A stretch of 64,000 nt of DNA from Undibacterium sp. YM2 (GCF_009937975.1 NZ_AP018441.1:3100001-3164000), one strand, 5' to 3'. Positions 44,886-54,690 are shown, counted from the stretch's first letter. The notes: generated by a model from the sequence alone, not told the origin. Made by a program: numbers and translations.

Positions 44886-47132
44886 TCAGTCCTGCATCAG
44901 ATACACGGGTTGCGGCAATAAATAAAGACGCAGCGCATTTAACACAACGATCAGCGAACTCAGCGACATACCCAGGGCTGCATGCCAGGGTTCAAGCCAG
45001 CCGCACATGGCCGCCGGTATGGCCAACAGATTATAAAACACAGCCCAGGCAAGATTTTCCCGTATCAGTCTATAAGACTTGGCAGCCACCATCATGCCAA
45101 AATCCAGGTCCAGCAGACGATTCGACATCAGCAATACATCACTGCGTGATTGGGAAATAGGTGCGCCCTGTCCCATTGCCACCGACACGTCTGCCAGCGC
45201 CAGCACCGGGCCATCATTCATGCCATCGCCAACCATGACTACTGTAGCGCCATTGGTCTGGAGCTTTTGCACAATCTCATGTTTGCCTGAAGGGCTCAGT
45301 CCTGAGTATACATCCTGAATATCGCATTGCTCAGCAATTTTATTGACCACATCTTTCCTGTCGCCAGACAGGAGCATGATTTTCTTGCCCTTGCCTTTCA
45401 GGTTCCTGATCGCTTCTACCGCATCTTCACGCAATATGTCGTCGAGTGCAAACCAGATGAGATTACCGCGCCTGCTCGCCAGCACGCTCAGCGTGCGCCC
45501 GGTAAAGCGCTCAGGAACACAGATATCATGAGCATGTACGCCGCTGGCAAACTCCACACTACCGAGGCGATATACTTCATCTTCGAATTCAGCTTCTATG
45601 CCACCACCGGGGACTTCCCTGACGTTAACCAGGTCAACAATATCCTGAGGCACAGCATTTTGCGCAAGGTAGTCAGCTATCGCCCGGGCTACAGGATGCG
45701 CAGACTGGCAGGACAACGCCATCGCAATTGCGACGCTCCCGCCCTCTTCATCTGTATTTAGCATTTCCATGACCTGCAATTTGCCCATGGTCAATGTACC
45801 AGTTTTATCAAAGACGATATGGGTGGCATTCGCCATGGCTTGTATGGCTTTTGATTTCGCCATCAATACACCATTTTTTGCCAGAATACCGATGGCAGCC
45901 GACATGACACCCGGCGTTGCGAGGGACAAGGCGCAGGGGCAGGTCACGACAATGATGCTGATGGCTATCCACAAGGCACGGTCAGCATCTATCTGCCACC
46001 AGACTATGCCACTCACAAACGCCAGCAAAAGGATGATGATCAAAAAGCGGCTGGCATGTTTGTCAGCCAGCAAAACCAGTGGCGGTTTTTCCAGCGATGC
46101 GGATTCCATCATGCCTATCAATGCCGACAATTGCGTCGCTCCACCCACTTCTTTTGCCTGCATCACCAGAGCACCGTGAATATTCACTGAGCCCGCCAGC
46201 ACATGGCTGCCCTTGGTTTTAGTGACCGGCAAAGACTCACCCGTCATCAAGGCTTCATCACAACTGCTGTCACCGCTGATCACCACGCCATCTGCAGGAA
46301 TATGTTCGCCGGCAGCGACCATCAAATAATCACCTGCCTCCAAGGCAGATACATCGACAGTCTCAAGCGCCTGCTGCGGATAGGCCAGAAATCGCTGCGC
46401 CATTGCAGGTGACAATTGCGTCAAAATCCGCAATGCAGCGGTAGTGCGTTTCTGCACTTTTGATTCAATCAGGCGTGCCCCCAACAAGAGAAAAACAAAC
46501 ATGATGGCCGAATCAAAATACACGGCACCACCATGAAAAGTTGCCCAGATACTGGCAAAGAAAGTCAGCAGTATCCCCAGAGAAACTGGCACGTCCATAC
46601 CTATGTGGCGATTTTTCAAATCGCGCCAGGCAGAAGAAAAGAAAGGCAAGGCAGAGAATCCGATCACAGGTACCGCAATGATCATGCTGGCCAGCTTGAG
46701 CAGTTTATCGACATCTGGTGTCAAGTCACCATCGACCTGAGGCACGGGCACCATGTAGGCAGGAAAGGCATACATCATCACCTGCATCATGGCAAAACCG
46801 GCGATAAACAGGCGCCACAGGGCGCGTTTGTTTTCTTTTTGCTCCAGTTCATCTGGAGACTGACTGGCAGGTAAGGCACCGTATCCAAGATCGCTGATGG
46901 CAGCGAGGATACGTTTTAACGTCAGCAAATTGCTGTCCCAGGAAATATCGGCACGATGGCTTGCAGGATTGATTTTAAAAGATGCGACCCCTCCCAGTTG
47001 CCTGATGCGAAATTCTATCAATTGCACGCAGGCAGCACAGCGCATGCCTGAGAGGTTCAATTTCTCACTGACAAGCTGCGGCTGTTGATCTGCACTATCC
47101 CGGGGTGCCACTGCCTTGCCTGAATTTGCCAT
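44886..47132 (-). CDS. ccoI: Copper-translocating P1B-type ATPase CcoI (FixI)
   Basis: Exports copper to the periplasm side for cbb3 oxidase assembly. From ATG 47132 (748 residues), an HMA domain carries MRCAAC. About eight transmembrane helices follow, with TCPCALSLATPG (the CPC ion motif) in TM6. The cytosolic catalytic parts have TGES, DKTGTLT with the phosphorylated Asp, SAHPVARAI and GDGMNDGPVLA. The N-terminal Cys-rich metal-binding domain normally fused to it lies in a different frame just upstream (47137-47379). Either the two are separate coupled genes or a base is wrong near 47140. ccoS follows. An FNR-type box lies upstream. Confidence 0.9.
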   Translation of the reverse strand: MANSGKAVAPRDSADQQPQLVSEKLNLSGMRCAACVQLIEFRIRQLGGVASFKINPASHRADISWDSNLLTLKRILAAISDLGYGALPASQSPDELEQKENKRALWRLFIAGFAMMQVMMYAFPAYMVPVPQVDGDLTPDVDKLLKLASMIIAVPVIGFSALPFFSSAWRDLKNRHIGMDVPVSLGILLTFFASIWATFHGGAVYFDSAIMFVFLLLGARLIESKVQKRTTAALRILTQLSPAMAQRFLAYPQQALETVDVSALEAGDYLMVAAGEHIPADGVVISGDSSCDEALMTGESLPVTKTKGSHVLAGSVNIHGALVMQAKEVGGATQLSALIGMMESASLEKPPLVLLADKHASRFLIIILLLAFVSGIVWWQIDADRALWIAISIIVVTCPCALSLATPGVMSAAIGILAKNGVLMAKSKAIQAMANATHIVFDKTGTLTMGKLQVMEMLNTDEEGGSVAIAMALSCQSAHPVARAIADYLAQNAVPQDIVDLVNVREVPGGGIEAEFEDEVYRLGSVEFASGVHAHDICVPERFTGRTLSVLASRRGNLIWFALDDILREDAVEAIRNLKGKGKKIMLLSGDRKDVVNKIAEQCDIQDVYSGLSPSGKHEIVQKLQTNGATVVMVGDGMNDGPVLALADVSVAMGQGAPISQSRSDVLLMSNRLLDLDFGMMVAAKSYRLIRENLAWAVFYNLLAIPAAMCGWLEPWHAALGMSLSSLIVVLNALRLYLLPQPVYLMQD

Positions 47133-47136
47133 AGAC

Positions 47137-47379
47137 TTACCCGACACTGACCTGGCCGACTTTATTTTGCATATATTCATCCACCAGTTTGTTTTGCTCC
47201 ACGGCACGTAAAACCGCGAGGCAACCATGGCAGCATACTGGCTGCACGCGGCCATCAAACTGAGTAGTCAATGCATTGCTTTTGCGCATTTTTTCGCCGC
47301 AATGAAAACAGTCAATCTTCTCACTTCCTTTTATGGTGAAAAGTATGGTCTCAAAAAGAGATGAAAATACAAATGCCAT
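47137..47379 (-). CDS. Metal-binding N-terminal domain of CcoI, in a separate frame
   Basis: An 80-residue product with CFHCGEKMRKSN and QPVCCHGCLAV, the Cys motifs of the P-type ATPase metal-binding domain (PF12156-like) that normally begins CcoI. Its stop lies five bases before the ATG of the ATPase part. Removing one base, for example from the GGG before the stop (plus-strand CCC 47140-47142), would join the two into one 830-residue CcoI. The extra 5' residues before CFHCG are unusual. It may be a truncated coupled subunit, but sequencing error or frameshift decay is as likely. Confidence 0.75.
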   Translation of the reverse strand: MAFVFSSLFETILFTIKGSEKIDCFHCGEKMRKSNALTTQFDGRVQPVCCHGCLAVLRAVEQNKLVDEYMQNKVGQVSVG

Positions 47380-47418
47380 GATGACTGATCAAAGGAGTAG
47401 AAGGATGAAACTGCCTTG

Positions 47419-47459
47419 ATATTACAGGAGGAAAAGCAATGATACTTGACTCAAATCAA
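47419..47459 (-). promoter_or_regulatory. FNR/Anr-type operator and promoter of ccoI
   Basis: TTGAC-TCAA-ATCAA at 47446-47459 matches the FNR consensus TTGAT-N4-ATCAA in nine of ten positions. TAATAT (minus strand, 47419-47424) is a good -10. The implied start near 47412 puts the box centre at about -41, the class II activator position. Low-oxygen activation of cbb3 maturation genes fits. Confidence 0.75.
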
Positions 47460-47479
47460 GTATCCCAGAGGAAAATGCG

Positions 47480-47518
47480 CATAAAAAAACGGTAGCGTTG
47501 CACTACCGTTTCTTTTTT
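47480..47518. terminator. Bidirectional Rho-independent terminator
   Basis: AACGGTAG (47488-47495) pairs with CTACCGTT (47503-47510), 7-nt loop, with A/T runs on both sides giving seven Ts at the end on the minus strand. It lies 320 bp past the sppA stop and just before the FNR promoter. It probably ends sppA read-through or a separate small RNA. Confidence 0.88.
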
Positions 47519-47831
47519 TACTTCATGGATGCTATGTGGCTACTATTATTGCTGCTAACTTAGCGAGGGTTCTTAGAAACCTCAGGTCCGTCGTTCAAAC
47601 GGATGGGCACTTCACAAATTGTAGACTATCCACTTCATTAATAACCGGCACACAAGACACCGGAGCTCAAATTCATTCCGCCTTGGATACAAAAAATATT
47701 TTGTATATCGACCTCCTTCTTTTGAACCAGTTACGCCCCTAATATATGCCAACTCAATAACGAGTGGAAGAAAAAAATAACTATGCAAGCAGCCAACAGG
47801 ATTAACAAAATCAACCAAACAAATTAGCTAA
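47511..47831 (-). other. Gene-free stretch with a structured segment ending in a terminator
   Basis: No protein-coding gene is convincing here. On the minus strand, TACAAT at 47614-47619, weakly resembling a -10, precedes about 120 bases with several stems, before the terminator at 47510-47488. Examples are CCGT/ACGG and GAGG-TTC/GAA-CCTC (47565-47583). The pattern could be a small RNA or simply the 3' untranslated region of sppA. I do not recognise a known RNA family (6S, tmRNA, RNase P, SRP were considered). Confidence 0.3.
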
Positions 47832-48815
47832 TTAGCGCATGCTGGGAGTATTTCCTTTTAATAAGGTAGTTGCCGCACTGCTACCGATGGAAGCACCAAA
47901 TTTCTTCAGGACACGCTCAGGCAAACCTTCTTTTTGGGTGTAATCAACAATGTTTTCTACCTTGATGATATCGCGTGCCACAGAATCCACAGAGCCAAAA
48001 TCATCTGCCAATCCCATTTGTACCGCTTTGCTGCCTATCCAGAATAAGCCAGAAAACATTTCCGGCGTTTCTTTCAAACGCTGACCGCGGCCTGCACGTA
48101 CGGTATCGATGAATTGCTGATGGATTTCATTGAGCATGGTTTGTGAAAACGCTTTTTGCTTTTCTGTCTGTGGTGAAAACGGGTCCATGAAACCCTTGTT
48201 TTCACCTGCCGTCATGAGACGGCGCTCAACACCCAACTTGTCCATCAGACCGGTAAAGCCAAAGCCATCCATGAGCACGCCTATAGAACCAACCACGCTG
48301 GCTTTATTCACGAAAATCTTATCTGCAGCCACGGCAATGTAATAGCCGCCTGAGGCACAAATCTCATCTACCACGACATACAGTTTTTTCTCTGGATATT
48401 CTTTGCGCAACCTGCCCATTTCATCATTGATCATGCCAGCCTGCACGGGGCTGCCGCCGGGGCTATTGATGCGAATAACGACTGCCACCGAGCCCGGATC
48501 AGCAAATGCCCGGTTCAGAGCTGGTATTACGGCGTGCGCACTGCCCGAGCCTTCGGACTCTATGGTGCCATCTATTTCTATCAGCGCGGTGTGATGCCCG
48601 AGATTTTCCATTTCGGTACTTGCATAATCGCTGAAATAGTAGAACGCGAAAATAATCACCGATAAAAATGCAAACCTGAAAAAGATACTCCAACGTCGGC
48701 GCAGGCGCTGCTCACGCAAGGAATCTGTCGCCAGCTTCTCCAACAACTGACGCTCCCAGCCCGCTTCTTTCTTTTCGCTTTCAACCGCTGGCGAATTCGA
48801 TAATTGCTCGTCCAT
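47832..48815 (-). CDS. sppA: Signal peptide peptidase SppA, short form
   Basis: A 327-residue S49-family serine protease that degrades cleaved signal peptides in the inner membrane. One N-terminal TM helix (about 45-65, FAFLSVIIFAFYYFSDY) follows a cytoplasmic start. The S49 domain shows VIRINSPGGSPVQAG, EICASGGYYIAVAADKI with the nucleophilic Ser, and NKASVVGSIGVLMDGFGF; a Lys general base is expected downstream. Last in the run rluC-HAD-Rieske-sppA. Confidence 0.93.
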   Translation of the reverse strand: MDEQLSNSPAVESEKKEAGWERQLLEKLATDSLREQRLRRRWSIFFRFAFLSVIIFAFYYFSDYASTEMENLGHHTALIEIDGTIESEGSGSAHAVIPALNRAFADPGSVAVVIRINSPGGSPVQAGMINDEMGRLRKEYPEKKLYVVVDEICASGGYYIAVAADKIFVNKASVVGSIGVLMDGFGFTGLMDKLGVERRLMTAGENKGFMDPFSPQTEKQKAFSQTMLNEIHQQFIDTVRAGRGQRLKETPEMFSGLFWIGSKAVQMGLADDFGSVDSVARDIIKVENIVDYTQKEGLPERVLKKFGASIGSSAATTLLKGNTPSMR

Positions 48816-48829
48816 GTTTTTTCCAGAAA

Positions 48830-49195
48830 TCAGGCAATGACAGCTTGTATATAATCATCGGGATGCCAGTAAATCTGCCCTTCTTCTTCACTGACATGAA
48901 TTTTTCGCAGGCGACCACCGCGACAAGGGCCGCCAGTACAATAGCCAGTATCTGGCTGGTAAATCGCGCCATGGGTTGCGCACATGATATATAGGCCGCT
49001 GGACTCCAGGAATTCGCCCGGATTCCAGTCCAGCTCCACTGGCACATGGGCGCAGCGGTTCAAATAGCCATGTACTGCACCATCATAGCGAATCACAAAA
49101 CCCACAGCATCGTCACTGCCCGCAGTGACAGGAAAGCGCACGCCCTTGCCGCCTTCTATCAGTTCATCTGACTTACATACAGAAATTGCCGTCAT
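48830..49195 (-). CDS. Rieske [2Fe-2S] protein
   Basis: A 121-residue soluble ferredoxin with two Cys-His pairs: RCAHVPVELDW (Cys48, His50) and MCATHGAIY (Cys72, His75). A later Cys pair in GYCTGGPCRGGRL follows the family pattern. No membrane anchor is visible, so it is a free Rieske-type electron carrier or dioxygenase ferredoxin-like protein. The stop lies 14 bp before the sppA start and it follows the HAD gene by 27 bp. Its redox partner is unknown. Confidence 0.9.
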   Translation of the reverse strand: MTAISVCKSDELIEGGKGVRFPVTAGSDDAVGFVIRYDGAVHGYLNRCAHVPVELDWNPGEFLESSGLYIMCATHGAIYQPDTGYCTGGPCRGGRLRKIHVSEEEGQIYWHPDDYIQAVIA

Positions 49196-49222
49196 CTCTA
49201 CCTCTAATCTGCCTTTTGTGTT

Positions 49223-49882
49223 TCAGGCATTTTCACGCAACCATTCATGCAACTGCGCCACATCTTTTGCCGAAAACAGAGGCTGCATGTTTTTCAGGGC
49301 CAATACGTCGTGTGCACCATACTCAACAGCAATCGCGGCAGCACCGGCATTGTTGGCCATCTGCAAGTCATGGGTGGTGTCACCTATCATGACAGTGCGG
49401 CGCATATCCTGCCCCAGTTCGCGCGTCAATTCCTGCAACATGGCGGGATGCGGCTTGGAAAATGTCTCATCGGAACAACGGGTTGCATCAAATATTGAGG
49501 TCAGTTTGGCGGTGTGCAAAGCGCGACTCAGGCCAACCCTGCTGGCACCGGTTGCCACCGCGAGGAAATAACCTTCCTGCGCTAATTCAGCCAGCATTTC
49601 CCTGACGCCTTTAAATAAAGGCAATTCATGATCTCTGGTCAGAAAATGGTGACGGAACCGCTCTATCACTCTTGGATACAGTTTGGGATCTATGCCCGGC
49701 ATGGCGACCTGTATTGCTTCAGGCAAGGCCAATCCAATGACATACGATGCAATATCTTCTTTTGGGACAGGCAAACCAAGGTCTTTCGCTGCGGACTGCA
49801 TACACTTGACGATGGCAGCGGTGCTGTCCATCAAGGTTCCGTCCCAGTCAAATACAATTAAATCGAATTGCTTTTTTGCCAT
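49223..49882 (-). CDS. HAD-IA family hydrolase, Gph-like
   Basis: A 219-residue haloacid dehalogenase-like phosphatase. Motif I is FDWDGTLMDS with Asp12 and Asp14, motif II VATGASR, motif III includes a Lys in FSKPHPAML, and motif IV is VMIGDTTHDL. The cap domain is helical, as in phosphoglycolate phosphatases. It lies in a conserved rluC-HAD-Rieske-sppA order in betaproteobacteria. The substrate is not certain; phosphoglycolate is one candidate. Confidence 0.9.
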   Translation of the reverse strand: MAKKQFDLIVFDWDGTLMDSTAAIVKCMQSAAKDLGLPVPKEDIASYVIGLALPEAIQVAMPGIDPKLYPRVIERFRHHFLTRDHELPLFKGVREMLAELAQEGYFLAVATGASRVGLSRALHTAKLTSIFDATRCSDETFSKPHPAMLQELTRELGQDMRRTVMIGDTTHDLQMANNAGAAAIAVEYGAHDVLALKNMQPLFSAKDVAQLHEWLRENA

Positions 49883-49983
49883 ATATTCAATAAACGCGCA
49901 TGCATCAGCATGCGCGACATGTTTCTCATCAATAACGGCATCATACCATTACTAAACCATTAAGACTTTTCCTGACAAGGCTA

Positions 49984-50991
49984 CTAAGCCAGGCTTTTCA
50001 GAAAATCTTCGCATTCTTTGGGCAAGCCTGCATTCACCGTCACGGTCTTGCCGGTTTCGGGATGAACAAAGCTGATCTGATGGGCATGCAGGAACATGCG
50101 TTTCAGAGCACCACGCCCTTCACCAGCCTTCAGCAAAGCACGATTCAGTGCAAAGTCACCATATTTATCATCGCCGGCAATAGCAAAACCACTGGCTGAC
50201 AAATGAACGCGAATTTGATGGGTGCGCCCGGTTTTCAGTTCGGCTTCGAGCAAGGCAAAATCGCGATATTTTTTTTGCAAAGTAAATACCGTATGCGAAG
50301 CCATGCCATCGGCCTGCACCCGCACGCGGCGCTCACCTTCGGCTGTTGTGTATTTATGCAAAGCCAGTTTGACATGCTGGCGGGTATTCTTCCAGTCACC
50401 ATGCACCAGGGTCAGGTAACGCTTGTCAGTAACACCATCACGCATTTGCTCATGCAAATTTGTCAATGCACTACGTTTTTTGGCCAGCAAGAGTATGCCC
50501 GAGGTTTCCCTGTCCAGCCTGTGCACCAACTCAAGAAACTTGGCATCCGCCCTCGATGCGCGCAATTGTTCAATCACGCCATAACTAACACCAGAGCCAC
50601 CGTGTACCGCCACTCCTGCCGGTTTATTAATAATCAATAAATAATTATCTTCAAAGAGGATAGGGAATTCGTGTTTGGGTACGACCTGCTCGCTGACCTC
50701 TGCCATGCGGATTGGCGGCACTCGGACCACATCCCCCTCCACCAAACGGTATAACTGGTCTATGCGACCTTTGTTGACACGCACTTCACCAGAGCGCAAA
50801 ACACGGTAAACGTGACTTTTTGGCACGCCTTTACAGATGCGCAGCAAGAAATTATCGATGCGCTGCCCAGCCTCTTCTTCCGAGATCGTGAGCATCTGAA
50901 CTTTGGGTTGGGAGGCCGAAGGCTGCTGAGGGGAAGGCTTTTCCATCTGAATTTGATGTGCTCCCCTATTATTTGTCGCTAAGTCCTTCAT
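49984..50991 (-). CDS. rluC: 23S rRNA pseudouridine(955/2504/2580) synthase RluC
   Basis: A 335-residue RluA-family enzyme. An S4 domain spans about 40-95 (GQRIDNFLLRICKGVPKSHVYR). The catalytic segment is LVHRLDRETSGILLLAKK with Asp160, followed by LKTGRTHQIRVHLSASGF. The first 30 residues are Gln/Pro/Ser-rich and poorly conserved, so translation could start later. The position divergent from rne is the conserved rluC-rne arrangement, which supports RluC. Confidence 0.93.
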   Translation of the reverse strand: MKDLATNNRGAHQIQMEKPSPQQPSASQPKVQMLTISEEEAGQRIDNFLLRICKGVPKSHVYRVLRSGEVRVNKGRIDQLYRLVEGDVVRVPPIRMAEVSEQVVPKHEFPILFEDNYLLIINKPAGVAVHGGSGVSYGVIEQLRASRADAKFLELVHRLDRETSGILLLAKKRSALTNLHEQMRDGVTDKRYLTLVHGDWKNTRQHVKLALHKYTTAEGERRVRVQADGMASHTVFTLQKKYRDFALLEAELKTGRTHQIRVHLSASGFAIAGDDKYGDFALNRALLKAGEGRGALKRMFLHAHQISFVHPETGKTVTVNAGLPKECEDFLKSLA

Positions 50992-51631
50992 TTTGAATAT
51001 ATAATCATTTTCGCTTCAGCATTTAACGCTGTAAGCAGTGTAAGAGGAATAAACGCCTATTTTACACAGGGGCATGTCCATAAGCCTCGCCTGTTTGCAA
51101 ATTTGATGGAAAAGATGTGTATGCAGCGTCATTTACAGGTCAAGGTAACCGCCAATTGTTGTTATCGGGCTTAGATAAGTGAAGTTGGATCAGAGAGTTT
51201 GAATTGTAAGGATATTAGTCTGGCAAGAGGCGCTGGTTTACATATTAAATCAGTGAGCTTGCCAGTTGATGATTGAGGTAATAGGGTCGATTCCGCCAGA
51301 CACAACACAATAAGATGGTCTGGCACCAAAGTTGCTCATCGCCTGGCGTTGTACTTGCTTGTTCACCAATAAGCAGGTCAGACAACGCGGGGGACATGTG
51401 CACTCGAACTTGATTTGTCTTGATTATCCGCGCCCAACGCAAAACAGATGGCCATATTGCCATAACATCAGTTCTACTTGGCTTTTCATGGCCATATAGA
51501 CTCCGCCCTGTTTTGTCTCAGGCATTTCCCTCCCCCTCAAACACTCCGCTCCCGCGTACATCCCGTATCAGTACAGTTGCCCCTTCAATGGATGGCAACA
51601 CAAGATGACCACCAGGTCACGGAGTAAAAAC
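50992..51631 (+). promoter_or_regulatory. Long structured leader region of rne
   Basis: No gene is seen in this 640-bp gap between divergent rluC and rne. GCCAGAC (51295-51301) pairs with GTCTGGC (51318-51324). A larger two-part hairpin has GCGTTGT (51346-51352) with ACAACGC (51382-51388), and an inner seven-pair stem, 51354-51360 with 51371-51377. In E. coli the rne 5' UTR hairpins let RNase E limit its own synthesis, and these could be the analogue. I could not fix the promoter. Confidence 0.5.
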
Positions 51632-54610
51632 ATGAAACGTATGCTGTTCAATGCGACGCAGCAAGAAGAGTTGCGCGTTGCCATTGTCAATGGGCAAAAG
51701 CTCATTGACATAGATATCGAAACTGCCGGCCGCGAACTGCGCAAATCGAATATCTACAAAGGCGTGATCACTCGTATCGAGCCTTCCCTTGAAGCCTGTT
51801 TCGTCAACTACGGCGAAGAACGTCACGGTTTCCTCCCCTTCAAAGAAGTCGCCCGCACCTACTTTAAAGAAGGTGTAGACGTACGCAATGCTTCCATTAA
51901 AGAAGCGCTGCGCGAAGGCCAGGAAATCATGGTCCAGGTCGAAAAAGAAGAACGTGGCAACAAGGGCGCTGCCCTGACCTCGTTCATTTCCCTGGCAGGC
52001 CGCTACCTGGTTTTGATGCCTAACAACCCGCGTGGTGGTGGTGTTTCCCGCCGCGTCGAAGGTGAAGACCGTCAGGAATTGCGCGAAACCATGGACAAAC
52101 TGGACTTGCCTGGCGGCATGTCTGTGATTGCCCGCACTGCAGGCATAGGCCGCAATGTCGATGAATTGCAATGGGACTTGAATTACCTGATGCAACTCTG
52201 GCGTGCGATTGAAGGCGCAGGCAAATCCTCCCCAGGTGCTTTCCTGATTTATCAGGAATCTTCGCTGGTGATCCGCGCCATCCGCGACTATTTCCAGCCT
52301 GATATTGGTGAAATCCTCATCGATACCGATGAAATTTACGAACAGGCCCAGCAGTTCATGAGCCACGTGATGCCAGATATGGTGCATCGCGTAAAACGTT
52401 ATAGCGATGATGTGCCGCTGTTCTCACGTTTCCAGATCGAACACCAGATCGAAACTGCCTATTCCCGTACCGTACCATTGCCTTCCGGTGGCGCGATCGT
52501 AATCGATCACACTGAAGCTTTGGTGTCAGTTGACGTTAACTCGGCCCGCTCCACCCGTGGTGGCGATATCGAAACGACGGCTTTCAATACCAATCTGGAA
52601 GCCGCTGAAGAAGTAGCCCGTCAATTGCGCCTGCGTGACTTGGGTGGTTTGATCGTGATCGATTTTATCGACATGGAAAACGCCAAGAACCAGCGCGAAG
52701 TTGAAACCCGCCTAAAAGATGCCCTGCGCTATGACCGCGCACGTGTGCAAATGGGCAAGATTTCCCGCTTTGGCCTGATGGAATTGTCACGCCAGCGCCT
52801 GCGCCCTTCCCTGTCCGAAGGCAGCCATGTGACTTGCCCACGTTGCAACGGCACTGGCCATATCCGCGACACCGAGTCCTCTGCCCTGCAAGTCCTGCGC
52901 ATCATCCAGGAAGAGGCCATGAAGGAAAACTCAGCAGCAATCCACGTCCAGGTACCTGTCGATGTTGCCGCTTTCCTGCTGAATGAAAAACGTGGTGAGA
53001 TCCTGAAGATAGAAACGCGCCACCGCGTGACTGTGATCCTGATCCCGAACAAACATCTGGAAACCCCACATTACAAGCTGGATCGCCTGAAAACAGATGA
53101 TCCACGCCTCGAAGACCACCACGCCAGCTATGCCATGGCTGAGCAGGCCGATACCGACATTGGCTACAGCAAACGTCAGAAAGAAGACGTCAAGCCACGT
53201 CAGGAAGCCGTCGTCAAGAGCATTACGCCTGAAACAGCACCTATCGTTGAACGCAAGGAAGTTGCCCCAGTGGTCGTTGCACCAGTTGCAGCCCCGGCGG
53301 AACCTGGCTTCTTCGTCAAGTTGTTTGGTTTCCTGTTTGGCAAGTCTGAGCCAGCCAAAGTAGAAGCACCAAAACCAGCAGAAGAAAAAACTGCCGAACG
53401 TGACCGCAATGGCCGCGGACCGCGCAATGGAAATAGTAATAGCCAGCGTAACCGCAATCGCCGCAACCGTGACCGTGATGAGCGCGAAGACCGCCCGGCA
53501 AAGGCTGAGAAGCCAGAGCAGGAAGCAGTCAAACCGGTAGCCGCGGAAAATCCACGTCCGCCAAAAGCACCTAAGCCACCGCGTGAAGAGCGGGAATCCC
53601 AGGAAACTCGCCGCGAACGCCAGCAACGTCAACGCGACGAGCGCAAGGAAAACCAGGCTCAGGAAAGCAAGGAAGAACCTATCCACAAGCATGTAGATCC
53701 AGTACCAGTTGATGTCATGCCAGCAGCTCCACAGCTGGAAGCACTGGAATCTGGTGCAGAAAACGACAATAGCGAGCAAGGCGAAGAGCGTCGTCGCCGT
53801 CGTCGTCGTGGTGGCCGCAACCGCAACCGCCGCGACCGCGATGGTAACGAGCAAGTCAATGAGCAAGGCGAATTGCCGATTGACGGCAGCGAAATAGTCG
53901 ATGCCAATACAGGCGGCGATGTCGCTACACTGAGCTCAGTGGTCGCTCCCGCAGTTGCGACACCAGCAGCGCCTGACAACGCGGCAAACCATGTTGCTGA
54001 AGTCAGCCAGCCTGCGACCTTTACTGAAGCAGTAAGCACAGCGGCACCTGAGCCAACTCCAGCGACCAACGCCCCAGCCCATGTGGCTAAGGCTGCGGCT
54101 GATGCAGTAGTGGCACCTGCTGTCGCAGCAACCGTAGCTGCTGCGGCACCACAGGAAGCCATCAGCACACCAGCAGTTGTTGCAGCTCCTGAAGCTCCCG
54201 TAATGGCTGCTCCAGCAGAAGCAAGCCCGGTGGCGGCTCCTGCAGTTGAGGCTACAACAACAGTCAGCGCAACTGAACCAGTTCCAGTTACTGAGGCAAT
54301 CATCTCTGCTCCGGCAGAAGTTATTCCTCAAGTTGCTGCAGTTGAAGTAGCACCGGTTCAGGTAGTTACAGCGCCGGTAATCAGCACGCCAGCAGCAAAA
54401 CCACAGGATGCGACCATGCCTTTGGAATCCCTGCATAGCATGCTGAAAGACGCCGGATTGGTATTGGCCAGCACCGACCCAGTGAAACTGCAGGCCGCCA
54501 AAGCGGAAGCAGAAAAACTGGTGGCACCGGTACGCGTTCCCCGCGAGCGTAAACCATTGCCAGTTGTTGCTGATGAGCCATTGGTGATGGTGGAAACACG
54601 TCGCTCTTGA
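51632..54610 (+). CDS. rne: Ribonuclease E
   Basis: Essential endoribonuclease for mRNA decay and rRNA/tRNA processing. From ATG 51632 the protein is 992 residues. An S1 domain lies near 35-120 ([21 protein letters not shown]). The RNase E/G core has VSVDVNSA and DFIDME with the metal-binding Asp pair. The zinc-link is [10 protein letters not shown]. The C-terminal half is disordered: Arg-rich stretches ([19 protein letters not shown]) for RNA binding and Ala/Pro/Val repeats in 53.9-54.4 kb, ending VETRRS. GGAG eleven bases before this ATG supports it over the upstream 51605 start. Confidence 0.96.
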   Translation: MKRMLFNATQQEELRVAIVNGQKLIDIDIETAGRELRKSNIYKGVITRIEPSLEACFVNYGEERHGFLPFKEVARTYFKEGVDVRNASIKEALREGQEIMVQVEKEERGNKGAALTSFISLAGRYLVLMPNNPRGGGVSRRVEGEDRQELRETMDKLDLPGGMSVIARTAGIGRNVDELQWDLNYLMQLWRAIEGAGKSSPGAFLIYQESSLVIRAIRDYFQPDIGEILIDTDEIYEQAQQFMSHVMPDMVHRVKRYSDDVPLFSRFQIEHQIETAYSRTVPLPSGGAIVIDHTEALVSVDVNSARSTRGGDIETTAFNTNLEAAEEVARQLRLRDLGGLIVIDFIDMENAKNQREVETRLKDALRYDRARVQMGKISRFGLMELSRQRLRPSLSEGSHVTCPRCNGTGHIRDTESSALQVLRIIQEEAMKENSAAIHVQVPVDVAAFLLNEKRGEILKIETRHRVTVILIPNKHLETPHYKLDRLKTDDPRLEDHHASYAMAEQADTDIGYSKRQKEDVKPRQEAVVKSITPETAPIVERKEVAPVVVAPVAAPAEPGFFVKLFGFLFGKSEPAKVEAPKPAEEKTAERDRNGRGPRNGNSNSQRNRNRRNRDRDEREDRPAKAEKPEQEAVKPVAAENPRPPKAPKPPREERESQETRRERQQRQRDERKENQAQESKEEPIHKHVDPVPVDVMPAAPQLEALESGAENDNSEQGEERRRRRRRGGRNRNRRDRDGNEQVNEQGELPIDGSEIVDANTGGDVATLSSVVAPAVATPAAPDNAANHVAEVSQPATFTEAVSTAAPEPTPATNAPAHVAKAAADAVVAPAVAATVAAAAPQEAISTPAVVAAPEAPVMAAPAEASPVAAPAVEATTTVSATEPVPVTEAIISAPAEVIPQVAAVEVAPVQVVTAPVISTPAAKPQDATMPLESLHSMLKDAGLVLASTDPVKLQAAKAEAEKLVAPVRVPRERKPLPVVADEPLVMVETRRS

Positions 54611-54654
54611 TGTGAGCACATGATCCCCCGGACAGTCTTCTGCACGGGCTCAAG

Positions 54655-54690
54655 AAAAAACCGGCTTTCTTTCTGATTGCCGGTTTTTTT
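54655..54690 (+). terminator. Rho-independent terminator of rne
   Basis: AAAAAACCGGC (54655-54665) pairs with GCCGG plus six of the seven Ts (54679-54690); the T run continues to 54690. It follows the rne stop by 44 bp. Confidence 0.92.

Noticed and set aside
47511..47660. 6S RNA or tmRNA identity for the structured segment after sppA
   Set aside because: The ends do not pair as in 6S RNA and no tmRNA tag or tRNA-like 3' end is present.
51280..51325. tRNA-like T-arm string GGGTCGATTCC
   Set aside because: No acceptor, D-arm or anticodon stem around it and no CCA context; it is part of a hairpin in the rne leader.
53659..54303. Long minus-strand frames opposite rne
   Set aside because: They mirror the Ala/Pro repeat and Arg-rich codons of rne; composition is low-complexity and there is no start signal.
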